Source: Aurantiacibacter gangjinensis
GTDB taxonomy: Bacteria; Pseudomonadota; Alphaproteobacteria; Sphingomonadales; Sphingomonadaceae
Assembly: GCF_001886695.1 (NCBI RefSeq)
Contig: NZ_CP018097.1
Location: 1,817,001 to 1,881,000 of the forward strand
Length of the DNA: 64,000 nt
Reading direction: 5' to 3'
Positions 18,915-27,816 of this stretch are shown one piece after another; within the stretch, counting starts at the first letter, position 1, and every line of letters starts with the position of its first letter. The notes under the pieces are model-generated. The model was given only the letters and a program-made list of their open reading frames with translations. It ran no database searches and had not been told where the DNA came from. The translations under genes and the position numbers were made by a program.

Positions 18915-20693
18915 TCAGTCCGCCCAGGCCGCATCTTCCAGGTGCAATTCGGCTGCCGGACGCGCACCCCAGTCGTCGATCTTGGCGCGTCCTGCAAGCC
19001 ACAGGCGGCGGCCTTTCGCGCCATGGAGGATGGACTGCCCCATCTCGCTTTCTGCCTGGCGGAAAGCGATGGCCTTGATGCTGCGACCATCCGCACCGGC
19101 AGCGATGAGGCGCAAATGGTCGGTACCCACCACATCGGCCTTCACGATATGGACCGGACCCACCGCGATGCGTGGGCCCGGCCAACCGACCCCATACGGT
19201 CCGGCGCTTTCTAGCGTCTCAACCAACTCGGGCGTCAAGCCGCCGGGCGCGAGGCTCAGGTCCAGCAACATGCTCTGCGATGCGCTGGCCTTGGCAACCG
19301 CTGCCGACAACCGCTCATCCAGCCATTCTCCGAATTCATCGAGTTTTCCGGCCTCGATCGTGAGACCGGCCGCCATGGCGTGCCCGCCGCCTGCCACCAG
19401 CAGTCCTTTTTCGCGCGCTTCGATGATGGCGGCGCCCAGATCGACGCCGGGGATCGATCGGCCCGAACCTTTCCCGGTGCCGTCCGCATCAAGAGCGATA
19501 ACGATGCTGGGCTTGCTGGACTTTTCCTTGATGCGGCCTGCAACAATGCCGATCACACCGGGATGCCAGCCGGTTCCGCTTACGGCCACCACGGCGCGGT
19601 TGTGCTGGCTGGCGAGCTGTGCTTCTGCCTCTTGCTGCACGTCGGCTTCGATAGCGCGCCGCTCTTCGTTCAGCGTCGAAAGCTGCTCGGCAATGGCGCG
19701 GGCTTCGTCCGGATCTTCAGTGGTCAGCAGGCGTACACCCAAGGTGGCTTCGCCGACCCGCCCTCCGGCGTTGATCCGCGGGCCCAGCGCAAAGCCGCAA
19801 TCGCTGCATTTGGGCGCGGCCTTCAGGCGGCTCGCATCGATCAGCGCCGCCATGCCGATATTGGCGCGGCGGGCCATCACTTTTAGCCCCTGCGTCACAA
19901 AAGCGCGATTGAGATCGCGGATCGCCGCGACATCGGCGACGGTGCCGAGAGCCACAAGATCCAGCAGCGACAGCAGATCGGGCTCTTTGCGGTCGGAGAA
20001 GAAGCCGCGTTGGCGCAGCGTGCGCACAACCGCCACCGCAAGGATGAAGGCCACGCCCACCGCCGCGAGATGGCCATGCGAAGCTGCAAGATCGTTTTCA
20101 TCGAGACGATTGGGATTTACCAGCGCAAAGGTTCGCGGCAGATCCGGCGCGCATTTGTGATGGTCAACCACAATCACATCGACCCCTGCCTCATGCGCCA
20201 TGGCCAACGCTTCATGCGCCATGGCGCCGCAATCCACGGTTACGATTAGGCTGGAGCCTTGCTGGCCGATCTTAAGCAATGCCTCGCCGCTGGGGCCGTA
20301 GCCTTCCAGCAGCCGGTCCGGAATGTAATGGCCTGCATCATGGCCGAGCATCCGGATCAGCCGGATCAGCAAGGCCGAGCTTGTGGCGCCATCGACATCG
20401 TAGTCGCCGTAGATAGTGATCGTTTCACCACCGATAACGGCTTCGGCAATCCGTTCGGCGGCGCGATCCATGTCGTTGAATTCGGAAGGATCGGGCAGGA
20501 AATCGCGCAGGCTTGGATGGCGCTGCCTGTCCAGATCATCACGCGAAACACCGCGAGAGAGCAGCAACTGCGTGCCAATCTCGTCGGTCAGGCCGTGAAT
20601 GCCGCCAGCGATTTCCATGTTTCCGCCGCGCCATTGCCAGGACTTGCCGCTGAGCGAGCGGTCGACTCCGAGAACTGCAGTTTGCGTTGCCAT
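18915..20693 (-). CDS. recJ: single-stranded-DNA-specific exonuclease RecJ
   Basis: A 592-aa 5'-3' exonuclease of recombination and mismatch repair. DHH-superfamily motifs are in order: IYGDYDVDGATS (motif I, about residues 95-106), VDCGAMAHEA, VIVVDHHKCAPDLP (the DHH motif) and the GPRINAGGRVGEA motif, with the DHHA1 domain GGGHAMAAGLTIE in the C-terminal half. Length is normal. The divergent gene downstream of its promoter region starts about 200 nt away. Confidence 0.96.
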   Translation of the reverse strand: MATQTAVLGVDRSLSGKSWQWRGGNMEIAGGIHGLTDEIGTQLLLSRGVSRDDLDRQRHPSLRDFLPDPSEFNDMDRAAERIAEAVIGGETITIYGDYDVDGATSSALLIRLIRMLGHDAGHYIPDRLLEGYGPSGEALLKIGQQGSSLIVTVDCGAMAHEALAMAHEAGVDVIVVDHHKCAPDLPRTFALVNPNRLDENDLAASHGHLAAVGVAFILAVAVVRTLRQRGFFSDRKEPDLLSLLDLVALGTVADVAAIRDLNRAFVTQGLKVMARRANIGMAALIDASRLKAAPKCSDCGFALGPRINAGGRVGEATLGVRLLTTEDPDEARAIAEQLSTLNEERRAIEADVQQEAEAQLASQHNRAVVAVSGTGWHPGVIGIVAGRIKEKSSKPSIVIALDADGTGKGSGRSIPGVDLGAAIIEAREKGLLVAGGGHAMAAGLTIEAGKLDEFGEWLDERLSAAVAKASASQSMLLDLSLAPGGLTPELVETLESAGPYGVGWPGPRIAVGPVHIVKADVVGTDHLRLIAAGADGRSIKAIAFRQAESEMGQSILHGAKGRRLWLAGRAKIDDWGARPAAELHLEDAAWAD

Positions 20694-20910
20694 GTCACGT
20701 GCTTACAACCTTCCCTCTTGCGGCAAAAGCTCTCCACAACGGAAGTGCCTGGCTACGTCATAAGCGCATTTCGCTTTGTCCGGACAATGATTTACGAACC
20801 AATGTCGTGCTAGGGACTCGACCCTGTTGAGAATTCCCGCCAGAAATCTGGCACTTGGACGAAGGGATGGGGCGATCGCCAGCGGACGGCACCTTGATAG
20901 GGAAGGCAGA

Positions 20911-21645
20911 TTGTCATCGGCTTCGCTGCTTTTCGCAGACGGTGCGAGACCGCGCGCGGCCGATATCCGCCAGCTGGCGCAATCGGCAAACGGTCTCGCG
21001 GTCAGCCTGGATACATCGGAGGAAGGAGGGCAGGAGGAAGGCTGGCTGGAACTCCTTGCAAGCGGCCTCGCTTTCGATGTGACCGGGCTGGAGCCGCAAA
21101 AGCCCGATAGCCTGCCGGAACTCGCTTATCGCTACGGGATCGACGGCAGCCTCGATCCTTCGCGACTTCAAGCTGTTACCGTGGTGCCAGGGCCGCATCT
21201 GAGCGCTGGCGGAGACATGATACCGGTCGTCCGCACGCTGGCGACGATCGTATCGCAGCTGGCTGGTCTTGACGGGGTAGAAGCGGTCGCGTGGCATCCT
21301 GCGCGATCGCTTTGCGATGTCGGCTATTTCCGCAGCGGGGTGCGGCGCTGGATCGAAGGTGGGCCGTTTCCCGGTCTCGGATTGACCTCGCTGGCGGCAG
21401 ACGAGAACGGCGGACTGACAACGGTAGGTCTCACCCAGCTGATCGGCCAGGAATTGCGCCTGCATCCCGATATCGCCACCGAACCTGTCGAAGCGGCGAA
21501 ACTTTCCGTCCGTCTCATCAATTGGCTGGTCGAATATGGTCGTCTCCAGGAAAACCAGATGCTTACCGGCCCTTCCGGCGAGGCGTTAATGCTTGAACCT
21601 GTGGAAAACTTCGGCATCGTTGAAGTGTGGAGAGGGTCGCACTAA
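20911..21645 (+). CDS. unknown protein, coupled to the AHH-nuclease gene
   Basis: I do not recognise this family. The protein is about 244 aa, cytoplasmic (no signal or membrane segment), mildly acidic, with an alpha/beta look (LLFADGARPRAADIRQLA, LDTSEEGGQEEGWLELL, DVGYFRSGVRRW, QELRLHPDI). Start choice: there is no ATG near the 5' end. TTG at 20911 has AGGGAAGG just upstream; another TTG at 20827 would add 28 arginine-rich residues and has a poor site. The last 19 nt overlap the next gene, suggesting joint translation. Confidence 0.6.
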   Translation: MSSASLLFADGARPRAADIRQLAQSANGLAVSLDTSEEGGQEEGWLELLASGLAFDVTGLEPQKPDSLPELAYRYGIDGSLDPSRLQAVTVVPGPHLSAGGDMIPVVRTLATIVSQLAGLDGVEAVAWHPARSLCDVGYFRSGVRRWIEGGPFPGLGLTSLAADENGGLTTVGLTQLIGQELRLHPDIATEPVEAAKLSVRLINWLVEYGRLQENQMLTGPSGEALMLEPVENFGIVEVWRGSH

Positions 21646-22196
21646 ACCACGCGGGGGCAGCCCCTTGCGCAAGCACCGCCAATATTCGGCGACTTCCCTT
21701 GGCATTCCGCCACGTGAACAAGCGCGGCGAGCGTGGCTTCGAGCCCGATATGCAGCGCCACCACCTCTTGCCATTGCAATTGCTGCGCAACCACGCGCTG
21801 GGGCGGATGATCGAAACAATCGGACGCGAACGGATCGGGATCGACGATTTTCGCCGCAACGGCCTCCTCCTTCCCGCGACCGAAGCCAGCGCTTTCCGGA
21901 CGGCACCACCGCTGCACCGGGGACCCCATCGAGCCTACAATGCACTTGTGTCTCAGCGTGCCGGTCAGATCGAAGCCGATTTCAAGCGCGAGCGTCGGAA
22001 ATCCCTCGATCGGGCGGCAAGCCATGCGATCATGCGATTGGCCCTGCTGCAATCTGCGTTGCGACGGCGCTTGCTGGTTTCCGCGCGAAATCGCCTCTTT
22101 CTAAGCCGCAAGGACCCGTTTCGCAGCGAGCTGGACTTTGCCGAACTCGATGCAATGGCAGAACAGCTTTGGGCCGCGACCGCGCCGGGCGATTAG
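21627..22196 (+). CDS. AHH-domain (HNH-type) nuclease-like protein
   Basis: A protein of up to 189 aa. The segment QRHHLLPLQLLRNHALGRM, then GIDDFRRNGLLLP and PLHRGPHRAYN, is the AHH pattern: a His-His pair, an NG-LP loop and a distal H-x2-H. AHH is a predicted metal-dependent nuclease of the HNH/colicin fold, usually at the tip of polymorphic toxins, but here it stands alone without a delivery domain. The GTG start at 21627 lies inside the preceding gene; GTG at 21714 or ATG at 21750 are alternatives. The stop overlaps the convergent kinase gene by 4 nt. Confidence 0.72.
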   Translation: MERVALNHAGAAPCASTANIRRLPLAFRHVNKRGERGFEPDMQRHHLLPLQLLRNHALGRMIETIGRERIGIDDFRRNGLLLPATEASAFRTAPPLHRGPHRAYNALVSQRAGQIEADFKRERRKSLDRAASHAIMRLALLQSALRRRLLVSARNRLFLSRKDPFRSELDFAELDAMAEQLWAATAPGD

Positions 22197-24178
22197 GCGG
22201 CCTCTTCAAATCGCGGCCACTCGCGCTGGAGCGCAGCGCGCCTTGCGCCCGGCTCCGACGCTGTTTTCAGGTCGTGCTCCAGCCTGCGCGACGCTTCGCC
22301 CAGTTCGGCATCGCCAAAATTGGCCGCAACCCCTGCAAGTTTGTGCAATTCCTGGGTTAGTTTCTCCCAGTCGATGGCTGCCGGTTCGCTCTCGAGCGAT
22401 AGGCGCAGCTCCCGGACCAGCTGTGTACGACGGTCGCGATACCGCGCCTCCAGACCGGCAAGGGATGGGCGAGCCATCGCTTCCGGGGCAGCGCTTTCGT
22501 GCGTGATCTCTGCCTTCAACTTAGCGCTTGCCTCATCCGCCGGAGAAAGCCACCGCGCCAATTCCCGTGCCAAAGCAACCGTCGTAACGGGCTTTCCGAG
22601 GTGGGACTGCATTCCGGCCCGCGTGCACGCCGCCACATCGTCGGGATAGCAATTGGCTGTAAGGGCGATGACCGGGAGCTCCTTAGCCGTAAAGCCAAGC
22701 GCACGAAGGCGGCGCGTCGCTTCGAGCCCGTCGACATCGGGCATCTGCATGTCCATCAGCACGACGTCGAACGGTCTGCCCTCATCGCGCGCCTGCACGG
22801 CGGCCGCGACGGCCTCCTCGCCATTCTCGACGAGGCGCGCATCGATATCCAGCGATGCGATCATCGCCATAATGAGCTGCTGGTTGATCGCGTGGTCCTC
22901 GGCAATCAGCACACGGGCACCGGAGAGGTCGCCAAGCACGCTTTTCGCGGCGGGCTGCACCTCCTCCAGTTCGTCTTCATTCGCTGCTTCCTTGAGAGGC
23001 AGACGCACCGTGAAAGCCGTTCCGATGCCGGGCCTCGATTGCACCGTGATGCGGCCATCCATCATGGTGACAAGCTGGCTGGAGATGGCAAGACCGAGGC
23101 CCGTGCCGCCATAGCGGCGGGCTACCGAGCCATCCTCCTGCGTGAACGGCTTGAAGATCACATCCATCCGGTCCGCCTCGATACCTATACCGGTGTCGAT
23201 GACGCTGAGGGACAGCACAGGTCCCTCCGAACTGGTCTCGACTCGCGCTTCTACATCGACACCGCCGCGTTCCGTGAACTTGACCGCGTTGCCAATCAGG
23301 TTGAGCACGACCTGCCGCACGCGGAGGCGATCGAGCATGACGGTCTGCGGTACCGCGTCATCGACAAAGGTGCCGAGCGTCAGTCCTTTGCCGCGCGCCA
23401 TCGGCTCGTGCAGCTTTGCGCAGTGGCGTAGTTGCTGGCGCAGATCGGTCGGCTCTTCCATGATCCGCAACTGGCCACTCTCGATCTTGGACACGTCGAG
23501 AATATCGTTCAGCAGTCGCATCATCGCGCGTCCTGAGTCGGAGATCAGCTGCACCTGCGCGAATTGTTCGTCATCCAGATCGCTTTCCAGCAGCATTTCG
23601 GTGAAACCGATTACGCCGTTCATGGGTGTGCGGATTTCGTGGCTCATATTAGCGAGAAAGGTCGCCTTGGCGGAGGCGGCGCTTTCCGCTGTCTCCAACG
23701 CTGCGCTCAGGTCCTCTTCCAGCTCCTTGGCTCGCTGGATGTCGATGTTGATGCCGACATAGCCGAGCAATTCGCCATCCTCGCCATATTCGGGCGCGCC
23801 GCGGCACATGACCCACAGGCTGGATCCGTCAGGCCGTTTCCAGCGCCATTCATCCTCGAACAGCTCCTCGTTCGCGACAGCGCGCATGAAGCTGGCGAAG
23901 ACCCGGTCCGCATCCTCCGGGTGCAGCGCGCCGGACCAGCCGGTATCGCGCCACTCGCCCCGGCCCAGCCCCGCCATCTCTTCCCAGTGGCGGTTGACGT
24001 AGACGCAGTGGCCATTGGCATCGGTGCGCCAGATGCCGGCAGGCGCAACACCTGTAAGCGTGGCGAAGGATAATGCGGCGTGTTCGCCCGCCTGCTTCTG
24101 CCGCCGGTCGCGGTAGTAGAGGAGGGCGAAAGCGGATGCTGCGACAAGCGCAATAGCGATGATAGCGTATTCGACCAT
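22193..24178 (-). CDS. hybrid sensor histidine kinase with PAS, receiver and Hpt domains
   Basis: A 661-aa four-module signalling protein. One N-terminal membrane helix (about 3-22); PAS/PAC domain (about 35-150, EDEWRWKRPDGS, GYVGINIDI); HisKA with His180 in NMSHEIRTPMN; HATPase with N box NLIGNAVKF and G boxes DTGIGI, GGTGLGLAIS; receiver domain with Asp476 in VVLMDMQMPD; and a C-terminal Hpt domain with His610 in LHKLAGVAANFG. All phosphorelay steps are thus in one chain. No output regulator lies beside it, so its target cannot be named. Confidence 0.93.
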   Translation of the reverse strand: MVEYAIIAIALVAASAFALLYYRDRRQKQAGEHAALSFATLTGVAPAGIWRTDANGHCVYVNRHWEEMAGLGRGEWRDTGWSGALHPEDADRVFASFMRAVANEELFEDEWRWKRPDGSSLWVMCRGAPEYGEDGELLGYVGINIDIQRAKELEEDLSAALETAESAASAKATFLANMSHEIRTPMNGVIGFTEMLLESDLDDEQFAQVQLISDSGRAMMRLLNDILDVSKIESGQLRIMEEPTDLRQQLRHCAKLHEPMARGKGLTLGTFVDDAVPQTVMLDRLRVRQVVLNLIGNAVKFTERGGVDVEARVETSSEGPVLSLSVIDTGIGIEADRMDVIFKPFTQEDGSVARRYGGTGLGLAISSQLVTMMDGRITVQSRPGIGTAFTVRLPLKEAANEDELEEVQPAAKSVLGDLSGARVLIAEDHAINQQLIMAMIASLDIDARLVENGEEAVAAAVQARDEGRPFDVVLMDMQMPDVDGLEATRRLRALGFTAKELPVIALTANCYPDDVAACTRAGMQSHLGKPVTTVALARELARWLSPADEASAKLKAEITHESAAPEAMARPSLAGLEARYRDRRTQLVRELRLSLESEPAAIDWEKLTQELHKLAGVAANFGDAELGEASRRLEHDLKTASEPGARRAALQREWPRFEEAA

Positions 24179-24279
24179 ATAACGTGCCCGGTTGGTAAGA
24201 CTGGGTCCGTCATAAGTGCGACATCCCTATTCTTGCGCGAGCATGGGCATCCGGATTGCCACCTAGTCGCGCCTCGCGC

Positions 24280-25977
24280 CTAGAAGCGGGGCGTGCCCGG
24301 GCCATGCGCCGCGCCATTGGCAGCCGAAAGGATGGCGCGCACGCTGGCGGTCGCGACGTCTTCGTCAATGCCTACGCCCCAGCCATTGCGACCGTCGGGC
24401 GTGGTCCATTCGATATAGGCAGCCGCTCGGGAATCGACACCAGTGCCGAGCGCGTGTTCGGAATAGTCGGCGACTTCCAGATCGACATCGAAAGCTTCGC
24501 GGATTGTCGACAGCACGCTGGAGATAAGGCCTTTGCCACGGCCCGAAACGCGCTGTTCCTCGCCATCGACCTCTACCGTTCCGGTGAAGATGCGTGTGCC
24601 GTCGGACGCGCGGCTCTCGTCGTAATCGACGAGGCGGAAGCGGCGCCTTTCGGACTGGACGTAATAGGTTTCGCGGAAGCAGTGCCAGATATCTTCGGCG
24701 GTGAGTTCGTGGCCCTCGCCGTCGGCCATGTGCTGCACATGCTTGGAGAAGTCGGCCTGCAACCTCTTGGGCAGCTTCAGCCCCTGATCCTGTTGCAGTA
24801 CCCATGCAAAGCCGCCCTTGCCGCTTTGCGAATTAACGCGGATCACCGCCTCGTAATTGCGGCCAAGATCGGCCGGATCGATGGGCAGGTAAGGCACGCG
24901 CCAGTGCTCGTCATTCTGTGCGCCCCGCGCCTCGAAGCCCTTCTTGATCGCATCCTGATGGCTGCCGGAGAAGGCGGTGTAGACCAGTTCCCCGCCATAG
25001 GGATGCCGCTGGTGGACGGGCAGGGCATTGCAGTATTCGACCGTCTCGATCACCTTGTCGATGTCAGAGAAATCTAGGCCCGGGTCGACGCCTTGCGTGT
25101 ACATGTTGAGCGCGACGGTCACGAGGCAGCAATTGCCGGTCCGCTCGCCATTCCCGAAGAGGCATCCCTCCACTCGGTCCGCGCCCGCCATCAGTCCCAG
25201 TTCCGCCGCCGCGACGCCTGTGCCACGGTCGTTATGCGTGTGCAGGCTGATGATGGCAGCCTCGCGATTGGGCAGGTTGCGGCAGAAATACTCGATCTGG
25301 TCAGCATAGATATTAGGCGTCGCCGCCTCGACCGTGGCGGGCAGGTTGAGGATGAGCGGGCGATCCTTTGTCGCGCCGACGGTGCGCATGACCGCTTCGC
25401 AAACCTCGAGGCTGAAATCGAGTTCGGCGGTCGAGAATGTTTCGGGCGAGTATTGGTAATGCCAATCCGTCCCGGGGCGCTTCGCGGCTTCGTCCACCAG
25501 CTGCTGCGCGCCGCGTATGGCGATGTCGCGCACCTCGTCCCGGCTCATGCGGAACACGATGTCGCGCCATGCGGGGCTGAGCGCATTGTAGAGATGGACG
25601 ATGGCGCGGTGCGCGCCTTCCAGGCTTTCGAAGCTGCGGGCGATCAGGTCTTCGCGTGACTGGGTGAGGACCTGCACCGTCACATCCTCGGGCACGCGGC
25701 CCGACTGGACCAGCCAGCTGATGAAGTCGAACTCAGTCTGCCCGGCGGCGGGGAAGCCGACTTCGATTTCCTTCACGCCCACTTCCAGCAGCAGGTCGAA
25801 GAACCGGGTCTTCTTCGCCCGGTCCATCGGGTCGATGATGGACTGGTTGCCATCGCGTAGATCGGTGCTCAGCCAGCGGGGCGGGGCGGTGATGCTGCGC
25901 GTCGGCCATTGCCTGTCGGGCAGGTCCACTTGCGGGAAGGGGCGGTACTTCGTTTTCGGGTCGGAATGCATGGGCAT
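24280..25977 (-). CDS. leuA: 2-isopropylmalate synthase
   Basis: Condenses acetyl-CoA with 2-oxoisovalerate, the first step of leucine synthesis. The 565-aa protein has the HMGL-like barrel with RDGNQ (about 41-45), GVKEIEVGFPAAGQTEFDF, SLHTHNDRGTGVAAAELG (metal-binding His-x-His) and FGNGERTGNC, then the C-terminal LeuA allosteric domain with GKGLISSVLSTI. Length and motifs point to the LeuA2 type. Start at 25977 (MPMHSDP) or two codons later. It is preceded by a leader peptide and attenuator-like RNA structure. Confidence 0.96.
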   Translation of the reverse strand: MPMHSDPKTKYRPFPQVDLPDRQWPTRSITAPPRWLSTDLRDGNQSIIDPMDRAKKTRFFDLLLEVGVKEIEVGFPAAGQTEFDFISWLVQSGRVPEDVTVQVLTQSREDLIARSFESLEGAHRAIVHLYNALSPAWRDIVFRMSRDEVRDIAIRGAQQLVDEAAKRPGTDWHYQYSPETFSTAELDFSLEVCEAVMRTVGATKDRPLILNLPATVEAATPNIYADQIEYFCRNLPNREAAIISLHTHNDRGTGVAAAELGLMAGADRVEGCLFGNGERTGNCCLVTVALNMYTQGVDPGLDFSDIDKVIETVEYCNALPVHQRHPYGGELVYTAFSGSHQDAIKKGFEARGAQNDEHWRVPYLPIDPADLGRNYEAVIRVNSQSGKGGFAWVLQQDQGLKLPKRLQADFSKHVQHMADGEGHELTAEDIWHCFRETYYVQSERRRFRLVDYDESRASDGTRIFTGTVEVDGEEQRVSGRGKGLISSVLSTIREAFDVDLEVADYSEHALGTGVDSRAAAYIEWTTPDGRNGWGVGIDEDVATASVRAILSAANGAAHGPGTPRF

Positions 25978-26033
25978 CGGTGCTGGCAGCCTTGTTGGGC
26001 GTGAGCCGGTTGGGTCTGGTGCGGGAAGAAAGA

Positions 26034-26085
26034 GCCCTTAGGCAGCGGTCCTGCGCCGGGCAGGACATGTTGCGCGCCTAAGGGC
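26034..26085 (-). promoter_or_regulatory. leuA attenuator structure
   Basis: A 10-bp stem pairs GCCCTTAGGC (26085-26076 on the minus strand) with GCCTAAGGGC (26043-26034), followed by the pyrimidine tract TCTTTCTT. Nested inside is a 7-bp hairpin GTCCTGC/GCAGGAC (26066-26060 with 26054-26048). A competing local hairpin GCGCC-CTTA-GGCGC uses the same 5' arm and contains the stop codon of the leader peptide. Mutually exclusive foldings around a leader stop codon are typical of ribosome-mediated attenuation. Confidence 0.65.
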
Positions 26086-26125
26086 GCATAAGTCGAAGCA
26101 GGATGGGGCGAATGCCGATGCTCAT
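26078..26125 (-). CDS. leuA leader peptide (attenuation)
   Basis: A 15-codon ORF encodes MSIGIRPILLRLMRP and stops at TAG inside the 5' arm of the attenuator stem. It has three Leu codons (CTG, CTT, CTT) within four codons plus three Ile codons, as expected of a branched-chain sensor. There is no Shine-Dalgarno; a -10 element ends 8 nt before the ATG, so the transcript probably begins at or next to the ATG (leaderless), as described for trpL of Sinorhizobium. About 100 nt separate its stop from leuA. Confidence 0.65.
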   Translation of the reverse strand: MSIGIRPILLRLMRP

Positions 26126-26133
26126 GATAGGCG

Positions 26134-26162
26134 AAGCTAACGCGCATGCGCGCGATCGTCCA
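26134..26162 (-). promoter_or_regulatory. leuA promoter candidate
   Basis: -35 TGGACG (26162-26157) and -10 TAGCTT (26139-26134) with a 17-nt spacer. The predicted transcription start coincides with the leader-peptide ATG at 26125. The rest of the 26126-26355 gap shows no further gene. Confidence 0.5.
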
Positions 26163-26355
26163 GCGCGAATCCACCTCAACCTGGAGCGCCAAAGGCCGCG
26201 TTCGGAAATATCTGCTCGGCCTGTGGCGCGCCCAATCCTGCGGGTCAGCGCGAAAGGCGGTGTAACCTTCGGGATGGGCTGGTGGTCGCTGCATCATGCG
26301 GTCCCTTTGCCAGATCACATTGCTGTAGGACACGGCAGCTGTCAGGAGCCGCTTT

Positions 26356-26955
26356 TCAGCACCCGGTCCAAGGCGTGCGCATGCGCTGGCGCAAGGTCGC
26401 CACGGTGTAGCTTTCCTGCGGTTCGAACGCGGCGCATGGCTGGTAGTTCGGATCGGTCGGCAGGCAGCCCTGGCCGCACAGCAAATTCGCCGTGCCCGTG
26501 GCGGGATCGTTGCGCCAAAGCCTGCCGCCGGGCGTGGAGACATAGCCATGCAGCCCGCCTGCGATATCGCCTTCGAGGTCGATCAGCGAAGGCACTTCGC
26601 TGTCATAGCGATCATCGTGCCGGCCATGCGTGTGGAAGCTGGCGACGGGCAGGCGATTGCGCAGGTTGAAATACGAGATGTCGCACGTCGCCTCGTGGCC
26701 GACGACAATCTCCTGCGTGACGAGACCGCCATCGCTGTTCTCGGAAATGATGCCGCACAATTCCACGCCGTCCGAGAAGGAGCGCGCCTGCAAGTCCGAG
26801 AGCTGCGCGCGCGCGAAGCGGTCCACTTGCTCTTGCGACACGGTGCGATAGTTCACATCGTCGCCCACCACTTCAAAGGAATTGCGAAGGACGATAGCCA
26901 TCCAGACGAAGGCGCAGATGGCAAGAATGGTGACTGTCTGGCGGTTATCCGGCAC
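26356..26955 (-). CDS. DUF4329 protein, membrane-anchored, JAB/MPN-like
   Basis: A 199-aa protein with one N-terminal membrane helix (about 8-24) and a DUF4329 domain facing the periplasm. The motif SFHTHG (His108, His110) followed by PSLID (Ser123, Asp126) and an upstream GVELCGII (Glu65) resembles the E...HxH...SxxD zinc site of JAB/MPN metalloproteases, with a longer gap than usual. Several cysteines in the C-terminal part could form disulfides. Activity is a structural guess. No operon partner is evident; it lies upstream of leuA in the same direction. Confidence 0.65.
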   Translation of the reverse strand: MPDNRQTVTILAICAFVWMAIVLRNSFEVVGDDVNYRTVSQEQVDRFARAQLSDLQARSFSDGVELCGIISENSDGGLVTQEIVVGHEATCDISYFNLRNRLPVASFHTHGRHDDRYDSEVPSLIDLEGDIAGGLHGYVSTPGGRLWRNDPATGTANLLCGQGCLPTDPNYQPCAAFEPQESYTVATLRQRMRTPWTGC

Positions 26956-27038
26956 GTCGTCGTCAGGCTCGCAGCTTCTGCTGAGCGATGGCTTTCGAAA
27001 TCGTCATGTCCCTCGCATTCGCACCATGGCTCTCGGCG

Positions 27039-27689
27039 TCAGTCTTTCTCGAATGCGACCGTGATGTCCAGCGCCACCTCGTCGCCCAAGCCCATCGGTA
27101 CGCCGAAATCGAGGCCCCATTGCGAGCGCATGATCGTGGTCGTGCCGTGAAAGCCGACAGTCGCTTTCTGGTTCATCGGGTTGTCGCCTTGGCCGGACAG
27201 TTCGGCGGCGATGACGACCGGCGCCGTCCGGCCGTTAAGCGTCAGATTGCCGAAGATGTTCGCCGTGGTCAGGCTCGTCTGGACGACGGACGTCGAGACG
27301 AAGCGCGCATCGTCGGGATCGGGGCCGAAGAAATCGGGCTCGCCGCCATTCTCGCCGGGGCGCAGCATGTGCTCACGCAGTCCTTCGCTCACCACGGCGA
27401 GGGAGGTGATGGGCAGGGTGATGTCGACCGAGCTGTTGGAAAGATTGTCCCTATCAAGCTCTAGCACGCCTTCGGCATCGCCGAAGAGGCCGAAATAGTC
27501 GTTGAAGCCGAAATGGGAGAGGCGCCATTCGACCAGCGTATGCGCAGGATCGGTGCGATAGGTGCCGGACCGGATGCCGGCTGTGTCCACGCCTTCCAGC
27601 GTGGCCGAGACGGTTTCGGTAGTCGCGGCAGCGGTGGCGCACGCAGCCAGCGTTCCGGCGGCGGTGAAAGCGAAAAGTGTCTTGCGCAT
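27039..27689 (-). CDS. YceI family protein, probable lipoprotein
   Basis: A 216-aa periplasmic protein. The signal peptide ends in the lipobox LAAC (Cys17). The YceI lipocalin-like barrel is clear: GTYRTDPAHTLVEWRLSHFG, ITLPITSL, FVSTSVVQTS, NIFGNLTLNGRTAPV and MRSQWGLDFGVPMGLGDEVAL. YceI proteins bind isoprenoid or amphiphilic ligands. The start at 27689 has AGGAGA upstream; the frame continues upstream without a better site. Confidence 0.9.
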   Translation of the reverse strand: MRKTLFAFTAAGTLAACATAAATTETVSATLEGVDTAGIRSGTYRTDPAHTLVEWRLSHFGFNDYFGLFGDAEGVLELDRDNLSNSSVDITLPITSLAVVSEGLREHMLRPGENGGEPDFFGPDPDDARFVSTSVVQTSLTTANIFGNLTLNGRTAPVVIAAELSGQGDNPMNQKATVGFHGTTTIMRSQWGLDFGVPMGLGDEVALDITVAFEKD

Positions 27690-27816
27690 GGTCGGTCTCC
27701 TGAAATCCCTGCTTCGCCAATATGTGGGGTGTGAATCCAGCAACGCCAGAGAGCAGAATTTGGCAGCCCGATGGTTAGGCTTTTTGCCGGGCGCAAGGCG
27801 GCGAAGTGGGCATGCC

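Noticed and set aside
20827-20910. 28-codon 5' extension of the unknown gene before the AHH gene
   Set aside because: Arginine-rich, TTG-initiated and with a poor ribosome site; TTG 20911 has a better one. Not excluded.
25733-26068. Separate gene overlapping the leuA 5' region
   Set aside because: It starts inside the attenuator hairpin, lacks a ribosome site and is in another frame over leuA; no domain.
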